A program made the translations under genes and the position numbers. Below, in pieces: positions 5,661 through 14,488 of a stretch of DNA of 53,666 bases (position 1 is its first letter; the number at the start of each line of letters is the position of its first letter). Location of the stretch: NCBI GenBank assembly GCA_028713655.1, contig JAQTNW010000022.1, forward strand, positions 1 through 53,666, written 5' to 3'. The notes under the pieces are model-generated. The model was not told the DNA's origin. It made no database searches and saw only the letters and a list, made by a program, of their open reading frames with translations. This DNA is from Candidatus Methylacidiphilales bacterium (lineage in GTDB: Bacteria > Verrucomicrobiota > Verrucomicrobiia > Methylacidiphilales > JAAUTS01).

Positions 5661-7046
5661 TTAGTGCGCCAGCCATGCCGCGTGGGCGGCTTCCTTGACA
5701 ACTTCCGACATGGTCGGATGCGTGTGAATGGTGCGGGCCAGGTCTTCGGCACTGCCACCGAATTCCATGAGCAACACGCACTCAGCGATCAATTCCGACG
5801 CGTTGCTCGCCAGGATGTGGGCGCCCAATACCTTGTCCGTCTTGGCGTCGGTGATGATTTTGGCGAAGCCTTCCTTCGTGTCGCCTGCCAGGGCGCGGCC
5901 ATTGGCCATGAAGGGGTATTTGCCCGTCTTGATCTCCCGGCCTTGCTCCCTGGCCTGTTCCTCGCTCAAGCCGACGCTTGCGCCCTCCGGCGCGGTGTAG
6001 ATCACACCCGGGATGGCGTTGTAGTTGACCTGTCCGGCCTGCCCGGCGATATGTTCCACGATGGCATTGGCCTCGGCCTCCGCCTTATGGGCCAGCATGG
6101 GCCCTTCGATGACGTCGCCCGCCGCATAAATGTTGGGCATAACGGTCTGCCAGTTTTTATTGACGGGGATGCGCCCTTTTTCTGATAGTTTGATGCCGGC
6201 ATTTTCCAGCCCCAGGCCCGCGGTGTAGGGCTTGCGGCCGACGGCCACCAAAACTTTTTCAGCTTCCAGCGTGATTTTCTTTCCGTCCTGTTGCGCTGTG
6301 AGAGTGACGCTGCCTTTACCGGCCTGTGCCGACTGCACCTGGGTGCTGAGGAAAAACTTGAGACCCTGCTTTTCCAGGGAGCGCTGGAGTTGTGTGGCCA
6401 GTTCCAGGTCAAAACCGGTGGCGATGCGCGGCAAAAATTCGACAATGGTGACTTCCGAACCCAGGCGCGACCAAACGGAGCCCAGCTCCAGGCCGATTGC
6501 GCCGGCACCGATGACGAGCAAGGATTTTGGGACCTCTGAAAAAGCAATGGCATGGTCGCTGGATACGACGCTCCTGCCGTCGAATTTGAGGAAGGGCAGT
6601 TCGATGGGAACGCTGCCGGTTGCGATGAGAATGTTTTTCGTCTCGAGAACCTGTTCCTTGCCGTCGTTGCCGGTTACCACCACCTGCTTGGGGGAACGAA
6701 GCGTGCCGGTTCCCTCAAAGCGGTCCACCTTGTTCTTCTTGAACAGGAACTCAATGCCCTTGCCGAGTTGGGAAACGACGTCGTTTTTCCGCTTCATCAA
6801 CGCGGCCAGGTCGAGTGAGATATTGGAGGCAACGATGCCGTGGGAGGCAAAGCGGTGTTTTGCAAAATGATAGTGTTCGCTGGAAGCCAGCAGGGCTTTG
6901 CTGGGGATGCAGCCGACATTCAGGCAGGTGCCGCCGAGGGGTTTTGATTTTTCAATGCAGGCGGTTTTGAGGCCGAGCTGCCCGGCGCGCGCGGCGGCGA
7001 CGTAGCCCGCAGGTCCGGAACCGATGACTATCAGGTCGTAGTTCAT
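5661..7046 (-). CDS. lpdA: dihydrolipoyl dehydrogenase (E3)
   Basis: This flavoprotein reoxidises the lipoyl groups of the 2-oxoacid dehydrogenase complex with NAD+. The 461-residue protein starts MNYDLIVIGSGPAGYVAA (FAD GxGxxG). It has the redox disulphide in GGTCLNVGCIPSKALL near residue 40, a second nucleotide site at VIGAGAIGLELGSVW near residue 180, the YAAGDVIEG FAD motif near residue 315, and the active-site dyad in HTHPTMSEVVKEAAH at the C-terminus. It is the third gene of sucA-sucB-lpd, so it most likely serves 2-oxoglutarate dehydrogenase. The 152-bp gap to sucB is filled by a dispersed repeat rather than a clear promoter. Confidence 0.96.
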   Translation of the reverse strand: MNYDLIVIGSGPAGYVAAARAGQLGLKTACIEKSKPLGGTCLNVGCIPSKALLASSEHYHFAKHRFASHGIVASNISLDLAALMKRKNDVVSQLGKGIEFLFKKNKVDRFEGTGTLRSPKQVVVTGNDGKEQVLETKNILIATGSVPIELPFLKFDGRSVVSSDHAIAFSEVPKSLLVIGAGAIGLELGSVWSRLGSEVTIVEFLPRIATGFDLELATQLQRSLEKQGLKFFLSTQVQSAQAGKGSVTLTAQQDGKKITLEAEKVLVAVGRKPYTAGLGLENAGIKLSEKGRIPVNKNWQTVMPNIYAAGDVIEGPMLAHKAEAEANAIVEHIAGQAGQVNYNAIPGVIYTAPEGASVGLSEEQAREQGREIKTGKYPFMANGRALAGDTKEGFAKIITDAKTDKVLGAHILASNASELIAECVLLMEFGGSAEDLARTIHTHPTMSEVVKEAAHAAWLAH

Positions 7047-7078
7047 GATGGTATTAAGTTTTAAGTCTTTCTGATGCC

Positions 7079-7192
7079 GTCAGCTTTCAGCTTCTGAATC
7101 CTGAATTCCTCAGTTTTCCCCTGCGCGCGGTACTACGTTAGATTAAGATTAAGATTAGGATTAAGAGTTAGAGATAGAGTTTGAGCGGGAGG
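7079..7192. repeat. dispersed repeat with GATTAAG units, copy E
   Basis: The gap between sucB and lpd contains GATTAAGATTAAGATTAGG followed by AGAGTTAGAGATAGAGTTTGAG (7139-7184), preceded by CAGCTTTCAGCTTCTGAATC. The same composite, inverted and slightly diverged, occurs at about 21185-21256 between the GT87 and gbsR genes. No gene is seen here. Confidence 0.65.
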
Positions 7193-7198
7193 TTTAAG

Positions 7199-8398
7199 CT
7201 AGACTTCAAGCTGGAGGAGGGCGGGATTTTCAATGAATTCCTTGATCCGCACGAGGAAGGTGACGGCGCCCTTGCCATCCACGAGCCGGTGATCATAGGA
7301 CAGCGCAAGATACATCATGGGCCGGATCACGACCTGGCCGTTGAGGGCGACCGGACGTTCCTGGATGGCGTGCATCCCAAGAATGGCGCTTTGCGGTGGG
7401 TTGAGAATCGGCGTGGAGAGCAGGGAACCAAATGTTCCGCCATTGGTGATGGTGAATACGCCGCCTTCCAGATCGGGCAATGTGATTTTGCCTTCGCGCG
7501 ATTTTTTGGAGTAATTGATGATGGCTTGTTCGATGGCGGCAAGGCTGAGCTGCTCGACACCGCGCAGAACGGGAACCAGCAGGCCCTTTTCGGTCGAGAT
7601 GGCGATGCCGATGTCGTAAAAATGATTTTCAACGATCTCATCGCCCTCGATCCGGGCATTGACGGAGGGAACCTGCTGCAGGGCATGGACGGCGGCTTTG
7701 ACGAAAAAGGACATGAAGCCGAGCTTGATGCCGTGTTTGGCCTGGAAACGTTCCTGAAACTTGGAGCGCAGCGACATGATATTCGACATATCCACCTCGT
7801 TGAAGGTGGTCAACATCGCGGTTTCCTGCTTGGCGCTCAGAAGTCGGTCGGCGATTTTTTTGCGCAACGGGCTCATGCGCTTGCGCGTGACCGACGTTCC
7901 AGACTGGGTTGTGGCCGGCGCAGGAATGGTTTCCTTTTCGACCACGGAGGCAATGCGTTTGGGCTGGCTTTCCAGGTGGGTAATGATGTCTTCTTTCAAA
8001 ATACGCCCGCCTTTGCCTGTGCCCGAGATTTGGGCGGGAGTAAGGCCTTTTTCCTCAATCAGCTTGCGTACCGCCGGGGACAATTCCCCGGCTGCGGGTT
8101 CCGGCTTGGCTGCCGCAGGTTGGGGTTGCGGGGCAATGGCAGGAGCGGAAGCGGCAGGCGCTTTCGCTTTATCATCAATCCTGCCGACGACCTGGCCGAT
8201 TTTGACCTCAGCGCCTTCCTGGGCCATTTGCTGCAAAGTTCCGGAGGCCTCGGCAAAGACTTCGGAGGTTACCTTGTCGGTTTCAATTTCCAGCAGGGAA
8301 TCGCCTTCCTTGACATATTCGCCGGATTTTTTACGCCAGGCGCCGAGAACACCGGAAGTGATGGATTCGCCGACAGAGGGGACTTTGATTTCAATCAT
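7199..8398 (-). CDS. sucB: 2-oxoglutarate dehydrogenase E2, dihydrolipoyl succinyltransferase
   Basis: E2 transfers the succinyl group from E1 to CoA through a swinging lipoyl arm. The 399-residue protein begins [19 protein letters not shown] and has the lipoyl lysine in ETDKVTSEV near residue 42. An Ala/Pro-rich linker (about 78-105) is followed by the E3-binding peripheral domain [12 protein letters not shown]...[13 protein letters not shown] (about 108-143). The catalytic domain ends with [16 protein letters not shown], carrying the HxxxDG active site. The length fits SucB. It lies 50 bp downstream of sucA and upstream of lpd on the same strand, which fixes the complex as oxoglutarate rather than pyruvate dehydrogenase. 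Confidence 0.96.
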   Translation of the reverse strand: MIEIKVPSVGESITSGVLGAWRKKSGEYVKEGDSLLEIETDKVTSEVFAEASGTLQQMAQEGAEVKIGQVVGRIDDKAKAPAASAPAIAPQPQPAAAKPEPAAGELSPAVRKLIEEKGLTPAQISGTGKGGRILKEDIITHLESQPKRIASVVEKETIPAPATTQSGTSVTRKRMSPLRKKIADRLLSAKQETAMLTTFNEVDMSNIMSLRSKFQERFQAKHGIKLGFMSFFVKAAVHALQQVPSVNARIEGDEIVENHFYDIGIAISTEKGLLVPVLRGVEQLSLAAIEQAIINYSKKSREGKITLPDLEGGVFTITNGGTFGSLLSTPILNPPQSAILGMHAIQERPVALNGQVVIRPMMYLALSYDHRLVDGKGAVTFLVRIKEFIENPALLQLEV

Positions 8399-8448
8399 GG
8401 AGAGTTATGAGTTGCCAGCGAGTATTCAGCAATCAGTTGGGGCACAGA

Positions 8449-11265
8449 TCAAGCCTTAAATGCCTGCAAAACCAAATCGGCTTGTTCGAGGTTGTGGATG
8501 GCGCTGGAACCGGTGGCGGGGCTGGCGGAGGCATCGCGCCCTGCGTACTGGATTTCCCGGCTGAAAGCCTTGCGCAGCACCGGCTCGATGTAGGTCCATG
8601 CGCCCATGTTTTGGGATTCCTCCTGGCACCAGACGATACTGGAGGCGTGTTTGTAGGCGTCGCAGAGGGCGCTGAGTTGCTTTACATGCATCGGGTAGAG
8701 CTGTTCCACGCGGGCGATATGGGTGTCCGTGATCTTTTCCTTTTGGCGGTAGGCGTCGAGATCGTAATAAACCTTCCCCGAGCAAAGAATAAGGCGCTTG
8801 GCCGCTTGCGGCCTGGACGCGTCCGGGATGATCTCCTGGAAGCTGCCGTTTGCGAGGTCCTCGAGAGTGGACGCGCATTCCTTAAGGCGCAGCAATTTCT
8901 TGGGCGACATGTGCACCAACGGTTTCCGGATCGGGCGCAAAACCTGGCGGCGAAGCATGTGAAAATAATTGGCCGGCGTGGTGCAGTTGGCCACCTGGAT
9001 GTTGTCCTCGGCGCAGGACTGCAAAAAGCGTTCCAGGCGCGCGCTGCTGTGTTCGGGGCCCTGGCCCTCCATGCCGTGCGGCAACAGCAGGACGATGCGG
9101 GAGGTGACGCCCCATTTGGATTCGGAACTGGTGATGTATTGGTCGATCATGACCTGGGCGCCGTTGGCGAAGTCGCCGAACTGGGCCTCCCACAGGCAGA
9201 GCATGTCGGTGAAATCGAGGGAATACCCGAAATCAAAGCCGAGGATTGCATTTTCTGACAGCGGGCTGTTATAGACGCAAAAGGTGGACTGTTTGTTGGA
9301 AATATTTCGCAGGGGGATGTACCGCTCGCGCGTTTCCAGGTCGTAGAGCACCGAGTGCCGGTGGCTGAACGTGCCGCGGCGGCTGTCCTGCCCGGAAAGG
9401 CGGATGGGGATCCCCTGATCAAGAATGGTTCCAAAAGCGAGGGCTTCCGCGACGGCCCAGTCGATGGGGACTTTTCCTTCGATCATGTGGCGCCGGTTTT
9501 CCATCATTTTGGCGACCTTGGGATTGAGTTTGAAATTTTTCGGTTGCTCTGTGATTGCGAGGCCGACCCGTTTCAGCTCTTTCATGGGCAGGCTGGTCTG
9601 GACGGGTTCCTGCAGGGCGGGGGTGGAGAGGGGGGGCTTGATTTTCGGGGCCAGAACCTTGGCGGCTGCGCGGGATTCCACCAGGGCGGCGTTCAGGGTT
9701 TCCTCGAATTTTTTGACATACGAATCCGCCTTTTCCTGCGTGATGTCGCCTGCTGTTATAAGTTTGGGAATCAGCAGCTCGCTGACAAGCGGATGTTCGT
9801 CAATGGTCGAGTACAGGGTGGGCTGGGTGAAATTGGGTTCGTCGCCTTCGTTGTGGCCATGGCGGCGGTAGCAGGACAGATCGATGATGATGTCGCGGCT
9901 GAAGTGCTGGCGGTATTCAAGCGCCAGTTCGATGCAAAGCACGGCCGAGACCGGGTCGTCTCCGTTGACGTGGAGAACGGGGATGCCGTTCATTTTGCCG
10001 ATGGATGTGCAATAGATGCTGGACCGGGCGTCAGCCGGGACAGTGGTGAAACCGATCTGGTTGTTGACGATGATGTGCAGTGTGCCGCCGGTTTTATAGC
10101 CGGGCAACTGCGACATGTTGATGGTTTCCTGCACGATGCCCTGCGCGATAAACGCGGCGTCGCCATGAATCAATATGGGTACCACCTTTTTCCTCTCGTC
10201 CATGTCGTTGAGAATGCGCTGCCAGGCGCGGACCTTGCCTTCGACGACGGGGTTGACGGCTTCCAAATGGCTCGGGTTTGGAGCCAGTGAGACGTTTATT
10301 TTTTCGCCGGAGCAGGTCGCAACGGTGGCCTCGTAGCCGAGGTGGTATTTGACATCACCGTCGCCTTGCACGGTGTCAGGGGCGTAGTTGTCGGCAAATT
10401 TGTCGAAAAGCGATTTGTAGCTCATTCTCAGGATGTTCGCCAGCACGTTGAGGCGCCCGCGGTGGGTCATGCCCATCACAATCCGCTGTATGCCGTTTTT
10501 CGGGCAGTCTTCGACGATGGCGTCGAGCATCGGGATCAGGCTTTCGCCGCCTTCAAGGCCGAAACGCTTTTGCCCGACGTAGCGGGTATGGAGGAATTTT
10601 TCAAACATCTCCGCCGAGAGGATGCGGTTGAGGATGCGCCGCTTTTTCCGGCTTTCAAAATTCGGAGTGTTCTGGGTGGTTTCGAATTTATCCCGAAGCC
10701 AGCGGCGGATTTCAAAATTCTGAATGTGCATGTACTCGACGCCGATATTGCTGCAATAGGTCCGGCGCAGGATGGCGAGGATTTCGCGAAGGCTGCGTTG
10801 GCCGCCTCCGGCCAGCTTGCCCGAGTCAAATACGGTATCGAGGTCTTCCTCGCCCAGTTTGAAATATTTCAAGTCGAGTTCGGTCTGGATGGGCTTGGCA
10901 ATTTCCAAGGGGTCCAGATGCGCCAGGTGATGGCCGAGCGTACGATACGCGAAGAGGAGATTGTAGATGGCAGCTTGCTTGAGACGATAGATGCGTTCGT
11001 TCCCATCCGTTGAACCTGATGTCTGGGGAAGACCTGCGGCATGTCTGATTTCCGGGACTTGCTGGCAACCGAGTTCGAAGCCTTCAAAAAACGCGCGCCA
11101 GACGGGATCGACGGTGAGCGGATCTATTTTCCATTGCTCATAATATTCTTCCAGGACGGGAGCATTGTCGGCATGTGCAAGTGAACCACGGGGCTGGGCG
11201 CCATTTTTTTGGATTTTTCCCAGTTCGGAGGGATCGATTGAAGGGAGAGTGGAATGTTGGTGCAT
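8449..11265 (-). CDS. sucA: 2-oxoglutarate dehydrogenase E1 component
   Basis: This thiamine-diphosphate enzyme decarboxylates 2-oxoglutarate and passes the succinyl unit to the E2 lipoyl arm. The protein is 938 residues, the usual SucA length. Typical segments are YLGDKFE-like RWLRDKFET, MGMTHRGRLNVLANIL near residue 265, the ThDP/metal region HGDAAFIAQGIVQET near 370 and NNQIGFTT near 400, RRHGHNEGDEP, and the C-terminal WCQEESQNMGAW. The N-terminus keeps the LEEYYEQWKIDPLTVDPVWR linker that binds E2. It heads the sucA-sucB-lpd operon. The 254 bp upstream to hemB probably holds the promoter, but no strong consensus stands out. Confidence 0.97.
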   Translation of the reverse strand: MHQHSTLPSIDPSELGKIQKNGAQPRGSLAHADNAPVLEEYYEQWKIDPLTVDPVWRAFFEGFELGCQQVPEIRHAAGLPQTSGSTDGNERIYRLKQAAIYNLLFAYRTLGHHLAHLDPLEIAKPIQTELDLKYFKLGEEDLDTVFDSGKLAGGGQRSLREILAILRRTYCSNIGVEYMHIQNFEIRRWLRDKFETTQNTPNFESRKKRRILNRILSAEMFEKFLHTRYVGQKRFGLEGGESLIPMLDAIVEDCPKNGIQRIVMGMTHRGRLNVLANILRMSYKSLFDKFADNYAPDTVQGDGDVKYHLGYEATVATCSGEKINVSLAPNPSHLEAVNPVVEGKVRAWQRILNDMDERKKVVPILIHGDAAFIAQGIVQETINMSQLPGYKTGGTLHIIVNNQIGFTTVPADARSSIYCTSIGKMNGIPVLHVNGDDPVSAVLCIELALEYRQHFSRDIIIDLSCYRRHGHNEGDEPNFTQPTLYSTIDEHPLVSELLIPKLITAGDITQEKADSYVKKFEETLNAALVESRAAAKVLAPKIKPPLSTPALQEPVQTSLPMKELKRVGLAITEQPKNFKLNPKVAKMMENRRHMIEGKVPIDWAVAEALAFGTILDQGIPIRLSGQDSRRGTFSHRHSVLYDLETRERYIPLRNISNKQSTFCVYNSPLSENAILGFDFGYSLDFTDMLCLWEAQFGDFANGAQVMIDQYITSSESKWGVTSRIVLLLPHGMEGQGPEHSSARLERFLQSCAEDNIQVANCTTPANYFHMLRRQVLRPIRKPLVHMSPKKLLRLKECASTLEDLANGSFQEIIPDASRPQAAKRLILCSGKVYYDLDAYRQKEKITDTHIARVEQLYPMHVKQLSALCDAYKHASSIVWCQEESQNMGAWTYIEPVLRKAFSREIQYAGRDASASPATGSSAIHNLEQADLVLQAFKA

Positions 11266-11519
11266 GGGAAGTTAAGAGCATTTAATAACTTTGCCGCCTA
11301 TCTGTCAAACCACCACCAAGAGAAGCATGAATTTCGGCATCCTAGGATTAGAAATACTAATGATATGTAAGTCGTTTGCTTAAAATTGGATAGCTAGAGG
11401 TTCAGAAAAACAAGAGCCGTACTTTATCAGTTTTATGCTGGCGTGAAATAATAGTTCAGCCGGTATGAAATAAGCCGACTGAAATGAACACCGCTTCCGG
11501 CGGGGGCAGGCATTTCGAA

Positions 11520-12527
11520 TTATTTCGAAAATGATTCGGCAAATCTTCGGGCGAAATAAGTGAAAATCAAATCCGCCCCGGCCCGGCGTATGGCCAGCAG
11601 GGATTCCAGCATTGTGGCACCCAGATCGAGCCAGCCATTTTGCGCGGCGGCGTGGATCTGGGCGTATTCGCCGGAAACCTGGTAGGCGGCGAGAGGCAGC
11701 AGGGTGCGCTTGCGCAATTCACACAGAATATCGAGATAAACGCCCGCAGGCTTGACCATAAGGATATCGGCGCCTTCCTCCTCGTCGAGCAGCGCATCCA
11801 GGATGGCTTCGCGCGGATTGGTGTAATTGAGTTGATAGGTGCGTTTGTCCAGATAGGTTCCGGCGGGGAGCCGGCTGCCCACGGCGTCCCGGAACGGACC
11901 GTAATACGCGGAGGCAAACTTAGCGGAATAGGCCAGAATGCCGGTGTCGGTCAGATTTTCGCTGTCGAGCGCCTTTCGGATCGCGAGCACGCGCCCGTCC
12001 ATCATGTCGGACGGGGCAACGTAATCCACACCGGCGCGAGCCTGCAGAACGGACATCTGGGCCAGGACATCGACGGTGCGGTCATTTTCCACATCGCCTT
12101 TTTCATTGAGCAGGCCGTCGTGGCCGTGGGTGGTGTAGGGGTCGAGGGCGACATCCGTGATGACGGCCAGTTCCGGCAGGCGTCCTTTGAGCTTCCGGAC
12201 GGCGGTGTTTAGCAGGTTGTCAGGTTTCAGGGCTTCGGTCCCGCTGTTGTTTTTAAGAGCCGCGTCGATGCAGGGGAACAGGGCGACGGCGTTGACGCCC
12301 AGTTTCAGCAATTGCTCGCATTCGCGGAGGAGATCGTCCGGATTGAGTCTGCGGTTGCCGGGAAGGGACTCGATGTCTTCCGGAGGGCCGTTTTCCTTGA
12401 CGAAGAGCGGCGCGACCAAATGTTTTGTCGAAAGCGCGGTTTCGGCCAGCAGAGCGCGGATGCCTTTGCTTCGGCGGTTGCGGCGCGGGCGGCGAATTGG
12501 GCCGACGAGGTGGCTTGTTTTTGTCAT
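11520..12527 (-). CDS. hemB: porphobilinogen synthase (delta-aminolevulinate dehydratase)
   Basis: The enzyme condenses two aminolevulinate molecules to porphobilinogen in haem synthesis. The 335-residue protein shows both active-site lysines, in AYSAKFASAYYGPFRDA near residue 205 and in MVKPAGVYLD near 258. The metal-loop region reads DVALDPYTTHGHDGL, without the cysteines of zinc-dependent HemB, so this is the Asp-type, magnesium-using class. It follows the second GYF_2 gene by only 10 bp and is probably the last gene of the DUF2752-GYF-GYF-hemB operon. Confidence 0.96.
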   Translation of the reverse strand: MTKTSHLVGPIRRPRRNRRSKGIRALLAETALSTKHLVAPLFVKENGPPEDIESLPGNRRLNPDDLLRECEQLLKLGVNAVALFPCIDAALKNNSGTEALKPDNLLNTAVRKLKGRLPELAVITDVALDPYTTHGHDGLLNEKGDVENDRTVDVLAQMSVLQARAGVDYVAPSDMMDGRVLAIRKALDSENLTDTGILAYSAKFASAYYGPFRDAVGSRLPAGTYLDKRTYQLNYTNPREAILDALLDEEEGADILMVKPAGVYLDILCELRKRTLLPLAAYQVSGEYAQIHAAAQNGWLDLGATMLESLLAIRRAGADLIFTYFARRFAESFSK

Positions 12528-12537
12528 GTGCTTGGGA

Positions 12538-13134
12538 TCAATGGTGGCCCATGGCCGCCATTTGGGTCATGATGTTCCCCATGCTAAGGATTAGGGCGAG
12601 TCCGATATTCAAGACCATAATCACGATCGAGAACCAGACGGCATGGCGCTGGGGCTTAAAGTAACGGCTTTCATTGCGCAGATGCATGAACAGCGGATAA
12701 AACACAGCCATGCAGCAAATCAATCCGAGGGTCATCAGGGCAGGATGGATGTCCGAGTAGGAAGAACGCGCCAGGGCGCCCTCGCTTATTTTTTTTCTCA
12801 CGGCCACGAGTTCCAGGATGTGAAAGACGATCAGCGTGATAAACGCGCCGATGCCGAGGCAGGGGATCATGATGAGAGCAATGCCCCAGCACAGGAAGTC
12901 GCCGTAGTCGGGCAATGCGGAGGATTCTGACGAAACATCGCCAGGCAGGGTGGAGCTTGGTGAGCCGGAGGTGGTTACGGTGAACACGGTGCCTGCGGTA
13001 ATCCACTCGGGCATGCCTTCTTCCCACACAAGGTCTGATGGCGCCAATTCGCCCTTGCGATAAAGTTCTTCGAGGATCGGGCGGTCAATCGGGCCATTCT
13101 GCTGGCCGTTTTTTGCATAATACCATTGTTTCAT
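12538..13134 (-). CDS. GYF_2 (DUF4339) domain membrane protein, second copy
   Basis: The 198-residue protein starts MKQWYYAKNGQQNGPID, and its first 50 residues form a GYF_2/DUF4339 domain (WYY...GP...L...GEL...DLVWEEGMPEW), a small putative peptide-binding fold facing the cytoplasm. Four hydrophobic stretches follow, around residues 75-110, 135-155 and 165-190, like the short DUF4190-type modules often fused to it. The substrate is unknown. It is a paralogue of the gene just upstream (13150-13632), which has the same head and a different tail, and it precedes hemB by 10 bp. Confidence 0.8.
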   Translation of the reverse strand: MKQWYYAKNGQQNGPIDRPILEELYRKGELAPSDLVWEEGMPEWITAGTVFTVTTSGSPSSTLPGDVSSESSALPDYGDFLCWGIALIMIPCLGIGAFITLIVFHILELVAVRKKISEGALARSSYSDIHPALMTLGLICCMAVFYPLFMHLRNESRYFKPQRHAVWFSIVIMVLNIGLALILSMGNIMTQMAAMGHH

Positions 13135-13149
13135 ATATTGTCTTTCATG

Positions 13150-13632
13150 TTAAAGCAGGTGTCTGTGCCCTGTGAAGAGGGGATTTTTTAATGACCATCC
13201 GAGCCAACCCAACAGGGCAATGGCGATGACCAAATAGCCGATAATCATTCCAGCCAGCGCAATTTCGCGGCCTTTCAGGTTTGGGTTTTGGCTGAGGCGG
13301 TAAAGTGAGAGGTGTCCCAAAATCACTCCTGGAATCGCAAGGATGGGAGCGCCGCAGCAGCAGGCAAGACCGATGAAGGAACAGCAAAGGGAAAGAATGG
13401 CCAATCCACAGGTTTCGGCCGCAGTGCCGGGAGCGGGGGTTGATGCAGGAGCGGGAGATGGGGGTGATGGAGCAGTTTCAAGCACAGCACCAGCCTCCAG
13501 CCACTCGGGTGTGCCTTGTTCCCAAACAAGGTCTTTGGCCTTGAGTTTGCCTTCGCGGTAGAGTTTTTCAACCGCTTCGCGTGTTGTCGGGCCGTAGCGG
13601 CGGCCTGCCTTTGCGTAGTACCAAATCTTCAT
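13150..13632 (-). CDS. GYF_2 (DUF4339) and DUF4190-like membrane protein, first copy
   Basis: The 160-residue protein starts MKIWYYAKAGRRYGPTTRE. It contains a GYF_2 domain over residues 1-50 (DLVWEQGTPEWLEAG), a Pro/Ala/Ser linker (about 55-70), then two membrane spans with a GLAILSL...PILAIPGVILGHLSLYRL segment and GMIIGYLVIAIALLGWLGW, the pattern of DUF4190. Its start codon overlaps the stop of the DUF2752 gene by four bases, so the two are translationally coupled. I infer a scaffold or sensory role at the membrane; none is demonstrated for the family. Confidence 0.8.
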   Translation of the reverse strand: MKIWYYAKAGRRYGPTTREAVEKLYREGKLKAKDLVWEQGTPEWLEAGAVLETAPSPPSPAPASTPAPGTAAETCGLAILSLCCSFIGLACCCGAPILAIPGVILGHLSLYRLSQNPNLKGREIALAGMIIGYLVIAIALLGWLGWSLKNPLFTGHRHLL

Positions 13633-14183
13633 CTGGATTGGGAGTTGGGTTGGGTGAGGCTGGATGCGTGTGCGACGCCGGGGAGCGGTTGTTTCAAGAC
13701 CGGACTGTATCGTTTTTCAGGAAAACTGACAAATTGGAAGAACAAGCCGCGGGGGTTCAGGAGTTCAGGCTTGGGCGTGAAGAGCGCCTGGCCAATCTGC
13801 AAGCCCCAAAGCAGCACCAAGGCGGCTGCGAAGACGGAAATCCTGCGCGGGTTTATGTTGATCCATTTTAAAATCCGGCGGTTGGAGGCCAGCTCATAAA
13901 TAATGATGGCCACCAGCGGCCCTCCCAGAAACAGTACCGGAAAAACGATCCAGTTGAAATAAAGAGCCCCGTGCCAGTCGCCATGCAGCAGGCAGGACAT
14001 GGCGCGGGTACCGCCGCAAAAGGGGCAGGGCAAGCCCACCAGATCACGCATGGCGTCGGAACTTGGAAGGCCGGGCAAGTGCGGCAAAAGCCAGGCCTTC
14101 AGCGCCAGCAGGGAGGTAATGGACAGAAAGATCAGGCGGAACGTTTTGCCGTCAGGAGCGAGTGGCAGAAACGGCTTTTGCAT
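13629..14183 (-). CDS. DUF2752 membrane protein
   Basis: This protein of about 184 residues carries the DUF2752 signature LPCPFCGGTRAMSCLLHGDWHGALYFN near residues 50-77, including the CPxCGxTR motif, followed by two further membrane spans (VFPVLFLGGPLVAIIIY and ISVFAAALVLLWGLQIG). The tail after residue 150 is long and polar. I prefer ATG 14183 over the in-frame GTG 14216 because neither has a ribosome site and ATG is commoner. The family's function is unknown; it is often found beside GYF_2/DUF4190 proteins, as here. Confidence 0.8.
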   Translation of the reverse strand: MQKPFLPLAPDGKTFRLIFLSITSLLALKAWLLPHLPGLPSSDAMRDLVGLPCPFCGGTRAMSCLLHGDWHGALYFNWIVFPVLFLGGPLVAIIIYELASNRRILKWININPRRISVFAAALVLLWGLQIGQALFTPKPELLNPRGLFFQFVSFPEKRYSPVLKQPLPGVAHASSLTQPNSQSR

Positions 14184-14239
14184 GATCTGTTTTAGCGGCA
14201 ACCGGGAAGGCCGCACAATGGAAAAAGCAGGGGAAGCCT

Positions 14240-14465
14240 TTAACGGCGGATGCCAGATTTAGGCCAAATACATTTTGTTGGCCGCAAAAGGTCACAAAAT
14301 ACGCAAAGAGAACTTTCATCAATAACGCATAAAAATTTAAAACCTGGAGTGTCTGCGTTTTAATCGGAGAAGTATTCCTCCTTTTTGCGGTTCCTTGTGC
14401 TCTTTTGTGGCGAATCCATTTGCCTTGGATGCCGTTCCCCTCACTCTTGACCCGTCCTGTCCTTT
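14240..14465. repeat. intergenic array of quasi-9-nt words, copy B
   Basis: The 272-bp divergent gap between the DUF2752 gene and thrS has GGCCGCAAAAGGTCACAAAA and TACGCAAAGAG at its left. At its right are the matching opposite-strand words TTTTTGCGGTTCCTTGTGCT and CTTTTGTGGCG. The two halves are inverted relative to each other. No TGS-coding sequence for thrS is found here, and no T-box-like element is recognisable. Confidence 0.6.
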
Positions 14466-14488
14466 CCATAAGATGATTCCTTCGCATT

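Noticed and set aside
5658-11013. Long open frames on the plus strand across lpd, sucB and sucA
   Set aside because: They are opposite-strand shadows of GC-rich genes; only the minus-strand frames show enzyme motifs.
14217-14488. TGS domain or T-box leader upstream of thrS
   Set aside because: No coding frame joins thrS and no T-box-specific bulge sequence is seen; the stretch is repeat words.
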